A program made the translations under genes and the position numbers. The notes under the pieces were generated by a model. The model saw only the letters and a list, made by a program, of their open reading frames with translations, ran no database searches and was not told the origin of the DNA. A stretch of DNA of 64,000 bases from FEB-22 sp003105195 (GTDB lineage: Bacteria; Pseudomonadota; Alphaproteobacteria; Rhizobiales; Xanthobacteraceae), in the NCBI GenBank assembly GCA_027493405.1, contig JAOSKV010000001.1, positions 371,457 through 435,456 on the forward strand, given 5' to 3'. Positions 60,281 to 64,000 of the stretch are shown here, piece by piece (positions within the stretch are counted from its first letter, which is position 1; each line of letters opens with the position of its first letter).

Positions 60281-60361
60281 CCTGGGTGAGCGAAGGCGCC
60301 AAGCAAACTGGCGCGATGAGCCGGTGCAAGTCCGGCCCAGGTAAGGCGTAGCGAGCCGCCT
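60281..60361 (+). ncRNA. Strongly foldable RNA-like sequence next to the gap (group II intron-like, tentative)
   Basis: CCTGGG (60281-60286) pairs with CCCAGG (60336-60341). Enclosed are hairpin GCGCCA/TGGCGC (60296-60301 with 60309-60314, loop AGCAAAC) and hairpin GCCGG/CCGGC (60320-60324 with 60332-60336, loop TGCAAGT; one base shared with the outer stem). A further hairpin AGGCG/CGCCT spans 60344-60361. The sequence then enters the N gap. The pattern resembles a domain I fragment of a bacterial group II intron, but no GTGCG 5' end is seen and no maturase is visible, so the identity is unproven. A repeat element would also explain why assembly stopped here. Confidence 0.35.
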
Positions 60362-60367
60362 GGAAGC

Positions 60368-60806
60368 NNNNNNNNNNNNNNNNNNNNNNNNNNNNNNNNN
60401 NNNNNNNNNNNNNNNNNNNNNNNNNNNNNNNNNNNNNNNNNNNNNNNNNNNNNNNNNNNNNNNNNNNNNNNNNNNNNNNNNNNNNNNNNNNNNNNNNNNN
60501 NNNNNNNNNNNNNNNNNNNNNNNNNNNNNNNNNNNNNNNNNNNNNNNNNNNNNNNNNNNNNNNNNNNNNNNNNNNNNNNNNNNNNNNNNNNNNNNNNNNN
60601 NNNNNNNNNNNNNNNNNNNNNNNNNNNNNNNNNNNNNNNNNNNNNNNNNNNNNNNNNNNNNNNNNNNNNNNNNNNNNNNNNNNNNNNNNNNNNNNNNNNN
60701 NNNNNNNNNNNNNNNNNNNNNNNNNNNNNNNNNNNNNNNNNNNNNNNNNNNNNNNNNNNNNNNNNNNNNNNNNNNNNNNNNNNNNNNNNNNNNNNNNNNN
60801 NNNNNN
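60368..60806. other. Assembly gap (439 N)
   Basis: Undetermined bases. The true length is unknown. The gap removes the 3' end of the TPR-methyltransferase gene and whatever follows the structured sequence at 60281-60361. Confidence 0.99.
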
Positions 60807-62794
60807 TCCGCGTCGGCCGCAAAGCCGTTTCCGGCGATGAAGGCGCGCGCCGCCACCACGTCGGCGCGCGCGAGCGCGCTGTAGAGGCCGAGGTTCATCA
60901 CCCCGCCCGGGCGCAGCAGCCGCAACAACTGGCGCCACGCCGCGAACGGGTCGGCCATGTGGTGCAGCACGCCCCCCGCCACGATCACGTCGAAGCTGCG
61001 CTCGAGCGCCGGAAGCTCCAGGATGTCCGCCTGCCCGTAATCGATGCTGGCGAGGCCGAGCGCGTCGCTCATGCGCCGCGCATAGGCGAGGCTCGCGAGG
61101 CTGAGATCGACCGCCAGGATTCGGGCATGGGCGATCGCATGCGCGAACTCGATGTGATGCTGCCCGGTGCCGCATCCGGCCGCGAGGATCTCGACCTCGG
61201 CCTTGCCGAGCGGCGCGAACGGCGCGGCCGGCAGTTGCCGCCGCAGGTGCAGGTCGATCGGAACCGGCCGGTAGCCTTGCGTCGCCCGCACCCAGCGCGG
61301 ATAGGGGTTCTCCTCGTACTGGCGCCTGACCGCCACCGAGACCGCGTCCGCGATGCCGGTGAGCCGCGGAATGCTCTCACGCAGGCGCGCTTCGGCGAGC
61401 GGCTCGCGGACCTGCTGGGTCAGCAGCCGGTCCACCGGATCGGGCCAGGCGCGCGCGACCAGGCGCGCGCTGTCCGGGATCCCGGCCAGCGGCCGGTAGG
61501 CCGCGACCAGCGCGATCCGCAGCGGCGCGACCGGGGCGTCCGCGCCGCACGCCGCGGCGAGCGCCTCGCTGAGTGCCGCGACCTCCGCGCTCTCTTCGTC
61601 CGTCTCCGCGAAGACGTACTCGTTGATGAAGCACTGCCGCGCCAGCGCGCAGGCGAAGTCGAGCACCTGCTCCGTGTCCCCATCGTCGCGCAGTGCCAGC
61701 AGGCGGCGCCGTGCCGCGGTCAGCATGTGCTCGAGCCGCAGGTCGGCGACCGACGTCGCATCCATGAGCGCGCGCAGCAGCGGATCCGACGCCAGCGCCT
61801 CGAGCGCGGCCGGCGTGATAAGCTCGTCCTGCGCGCGATTCACGAGGTCGGCCACCGGTCCGCTCGCGCCCAGCACCACGCCGGCGAAGCGCGCGAACAG
61901 CCGCGGCCGCGCCCAGGCCTCGGCGATGGCCGTGGCGAGCACCTCGCGCAGCCGCGGGATGTCCGGGCAGGCATTGAGCACGCGCGCGAGCCCGAGGAAC
62001 ACGTGCCGGGCCTCGTCGCTCGGCCGGACCGCGAGCGCCCGCGTGACCAGCGCCAGGGCGCCGAAATGATCCTCGGCGGCGAGCAGCGCCAGGGCCTGGC
62101 CGACCATGGCCTCGGTGAAGTCCGGGCGCAGGCCGAGCGCCTGCCGGTAGCGCGCGAGCGCCTCGGCGGTCCGTCCCCGCATCAGCAGCGCGGCGGCGGA
62201 ATTGTTCAGCGCCTCCGGATAGGCGGGCCGCACCTGCAGCGCGCGCTGATAGGCGGCGAGCGCCTCGTCGAGGCGGCCGAGATCGCCCAGCACGTTGCCG
62301 AGGTTGAAGTGCGCCTCGGCGAATGCCGGCGCGAGCGCGATCGTGCGCGCATAGGCGCCCTCCGCCTCGGCGAGCCGGCCGAGCGCCTTGAGCGCATTGC
62401 CGCGGTTCATGTGCGCCTCGGCATAGCCCGGCTGCAGCGCCACGGCGCGCTCGTTGTGGGCCAGCGTCTCGGCGAAGCGGCCGAGCGCCGCCAAGGCGAG
62501 CCCCAGGTGGTAGTGGCCTTCCGCATTGCGTTCGCGGCGCGCGAGCGAGCGCCCGATCAGGTCTGCGGCCTGCGCGGCCTCGCCGCGCTGCAGCGCGACT
62601 ACGCCGAGATAGTGCAGGGCACCGGCGTGCTCCGGTTCCGCCCGCAGCAGGCGGCGGTAGAGCCCTTCGGCTTCCGCCAGCCGTCCCTGCTGGTGGGCCG
62701 CGACCGCGGCTTTGAACTGCTCCTCCGCGGAGGGCGGACGTGGACGTGGGGGTTGACGCGTCACGCTGGCGTGGCCGGATTGAGACAGCGCCAC
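60807..62794 (-). CDS. TPR-methyltransferase fusion protein, 3' truncated by gap
   Basis: At least 660 residues. The N-terminal about 270 residues are tandem TPRs (AEGLYRRLLRAEPEHAGALH, AHFNLGNVLGDLGRLDEALA, LARYRQALGLRPDFTEAM). A helical middle region follows, with a YEENPYPRW motif, then a class I methyltransferase core: EILAAGCGTGQHHIEFAHAI, ILAVDLSLASLAYARR, GQADILELP and VIVAGGVLHHMADPF. The end, past AFIAGNGFAADA, is lost in the N gap. Start uncertain: GTG at 62794 is shown; GTG at 62764 or an upstream ATG at 62875 are alternatives. Similar TPR-methyltransferases are found next to glycan genes; the substrate is unknown. Confidence 0.85.
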
Positions 62795-62895
62795 CTTTAG
62801 ACCAGCCCGGCACGCAGGGAAATGGCGCCCGGTTGACTCCGTGGGCGTCGCGCCGGAAACCCGTGCACCGACCACACTCGCCCAGGGACACTTCG

Positions 62896-63918
62896 ATGAA
62901 TCGCCGCCCCAATCCCATCGACGGCTTCACGGTCGACCCGGCGACCATCGCCCATGTGGGTCACGATCTGCAGCGGCCCGAATGCATCCTGGCCGAGCCC
63001 GACGGCTCGCTCTGGTCGGCCGATGCCCGCGGCGGGGTCGTGCACATCCGGCCCGACGGCAGCCAGCAGCTGATCGCCCAGCGTGCCGCGACCAGCTTCG
63101 GCGACGCGCCCGACGACGCCACGCGCTTCGTCACCGGCACGCTGCCGAACGGCCTCGCCTTCGCGCGCAACGGCGACATCGTCATCTCCAACTTCGGCAC
63201 CGACCGCCTCGAGGTCATGACCCGCACGGGCGAGACCCGCGTGCTGGTCGACTCGATCGACGGCGCGCCGATCGGCAAGGTGAATTTCGTGCTGCGCGAC
63301 CGGCGCGACCGGCTCTGGCTCACCATCTCGACCCGCGTGAAGAACTGGATGCGCGCCGTGAGCCCCGGCATCGTCGACGGCTTCATCGCCCTCTACGACC
63401 AGGGCCGCCTGCGCATCGTCGCCGACGGGCTGCACTTCACCAACGAGATCCGCTTCGACGCGCGCGAGGAGTGGCTCTATGCGGTCGAGACCTGCGGCCG
63501 CCGGATCACGCGCTTCCGCGCCCACGCCGACGGCAGCCTCACCGACCGCGAGGTGTTCGGGCCGTCCGATCACGGCGCCTTCATCGACGGCATCGCCTTC
63601 GATGCCTGGGGCAATCTCTGGGGCACCCATGTGATGACCGACCGCATCTTCGCGATCACGCCCGAGGGTGACCTGCGCATCCTGCTCGACGACGACCGCG
63701 ACAGCGCGGCCGGCCGCGCCCTCATGGAGGCCTTCGCGCGCGATGCCGCGACGCCCGAGCTGATGCTCGCCTGCGGCGGCAGCATCGCGCCGTGGTTCGC
63801 GAGCGTCACCTTCGGCGGCCCGGACCTGAGGACCGTCTACATCGGCAGCTTGCGGGCGACGCGGATTCCCTGCTTCCGCGCCCCGGTCGCCGGACTGCCG
63901 ATGGTGCACTGGACTTGA
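62896..63918 (+). CDS. SMP-30/gluconolactonase-like beta-propeller protein
   Basis: A 340-residue six-bladed propeller of the SMP-30/gluconolactonase/LRE-like superfamily. Blade motifs: PECILAEPDGSLWSADARGG, NGLAFARNGDIVISNFGTDR, TNEIRFDAREEWLYAVETCG, DGIAFDAWGNLWGTHVMTDR, and the metal-site Glu at the start (RPECIL), Asn in FTNEI and Asp in IDGIAFD. It probably hydrolyses a sugar lactone; the true substrate is unknown. Divergent from the TPR-methyltransferase. Confidence 0.88.
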   Translation: MNRRPNPIDGFTVDPATIAHVGHDLQRPECILAEPDGSLWSADARGGVVHIRPDGSQQLIAQRAATSFGDAPDDATRFVTGTLPNGLAFARNGDIVISNFGTDRLEVMTRTGETRVLVDSIDGAPIGKVNFVLRDRRDRLWLTISTRVKNWMRAVSPGIVDGFIALYDQGRLRIVADGLHFTNEIRFDAREEWLYAVETCGRRITRFRAHADGSLTDREVFGPSDHGAFIDGIAFDAWGNLWGTHVMTDRIFAITPEGDLRILLDDDRDSAAGRALMEAFARDAATPELMLACGGSIAPWFASVTFGGPDLRTVYIGSLRATRIPCFRAPVAGLPMVHWT

Positions 63919-64000
63919 AACGCCGGGCCCTCTTGCGCCTTGCCAGACCCGGCGGGGCGTGATAGGAACAAACAGCGAACATTGCCGACCGCCTGCGAGC

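Noticed and set aside
60320..60341. Resemblance of GGTGCAAGTCCGG to a cobalamin riboswitch element
   Set aside because: The B12-box and flanking helices are missing, the sequence follows a gene stop, and no cobalamin gene follows within the visible sequence; the surrounding folding fits another structured element better.

Overview
The window is a high-GC (roughly 70%) chromosomal segment of an alphaproteobacterium, most likely a member of Hyphomicrobiales (Rhizobiales). The pointers are a PopZ-type polar organizer next to valS and a TolC gene, an ExoR-like Sel1-repeat protein, several DUF1127 proteins, a DUF815 ATPase upstream of yajC-secD-secF, and the block dGTPase-argS-SPOR-nagZ-scpA-scpB-tatABC-serS-surE-pcm-nlpD. 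Genus cannot be fixed by eye. Most of the window is core genome.

Layout. 1-6034: partial phosphate transporter, small proteins, a methyltransferase, an MltB-type lytic transglycosylase and an ABC-F ATPase. 6141-7366: a small accessory patch of visibly lower GC (52% in one 60-base line counted) holding a decayed IS3-family transposase and a stand-alone GIY-YIG protein, ending at the 3' end of tRNA-Asn. 7550-17400: DUF1127 gene, tRNA-Cys, PIMT-like protein, TolC, PopZ, an MFS transporter, ValS, RF3. 17384-26814: Mpg glycosylase, NTF2-like protein, IlvD overlapping the ExoR-like gene, ExoIII, and an RND efflux pair. 26845-42666: ErpA, dGTPase, ArgS, a SPOR protein, NagZ, ScpA/ScpB, an orphan ABC ATPase, TatABC, SerS, SurE, Pcm, NlpD-like lipoprotein, DUF815 ATPase. 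42852-48573: YajC-SecD-SecF with two genes related to mitochondrial complex I assembly factors, then convergent TrmFO. 48679-60266: small stress and envelope genes (two DUF1127 proteins, patatin, DJ-1/PfpI, Ntn hydrolase, DUF2189, PAP2, OsmC, TPR), UvrA and an SDR. 60281-60806: a strongly foldable RNA-like sequence running into a 439-base run of N. 60807-63918: TPR-methyltransferase truncated by the gap, and an SMP-30-like protein. The last 82 bases hold nothing I can identify.

Genes working together: ScpA/ScpB (chromosome condensation), TatABC (folded protein export), YajC-SecDF (Sec export), SurE-Pcm-NlpD (the start of the enterobacterial surE-pcm-nlpD-rpoS order, without rpoS here), and cell-wall enzymes (MltB-like, NagZ, SPOR, NlpD-like).

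Sequence quality is a major caveat. Five genes (popZ, valS, argS, the SPOR gene, nlpD) are interrupted by single-base indels, four of the events lying in short G or C runs. Part of argS is replaced by poly-G/poly-C. These are much more likely sequencing or assembly errors than real mutations, since valS and argS are essential. I found no CRISPR array, prophage or defence island. The most unusual non-core signals are the structured sequence beside the gap, twin GGTGCAAT hairpins between pcm and nlpD, the tRNA-Asn patch, and a shared GGTGC element upstream of all three DUF1127 genes.
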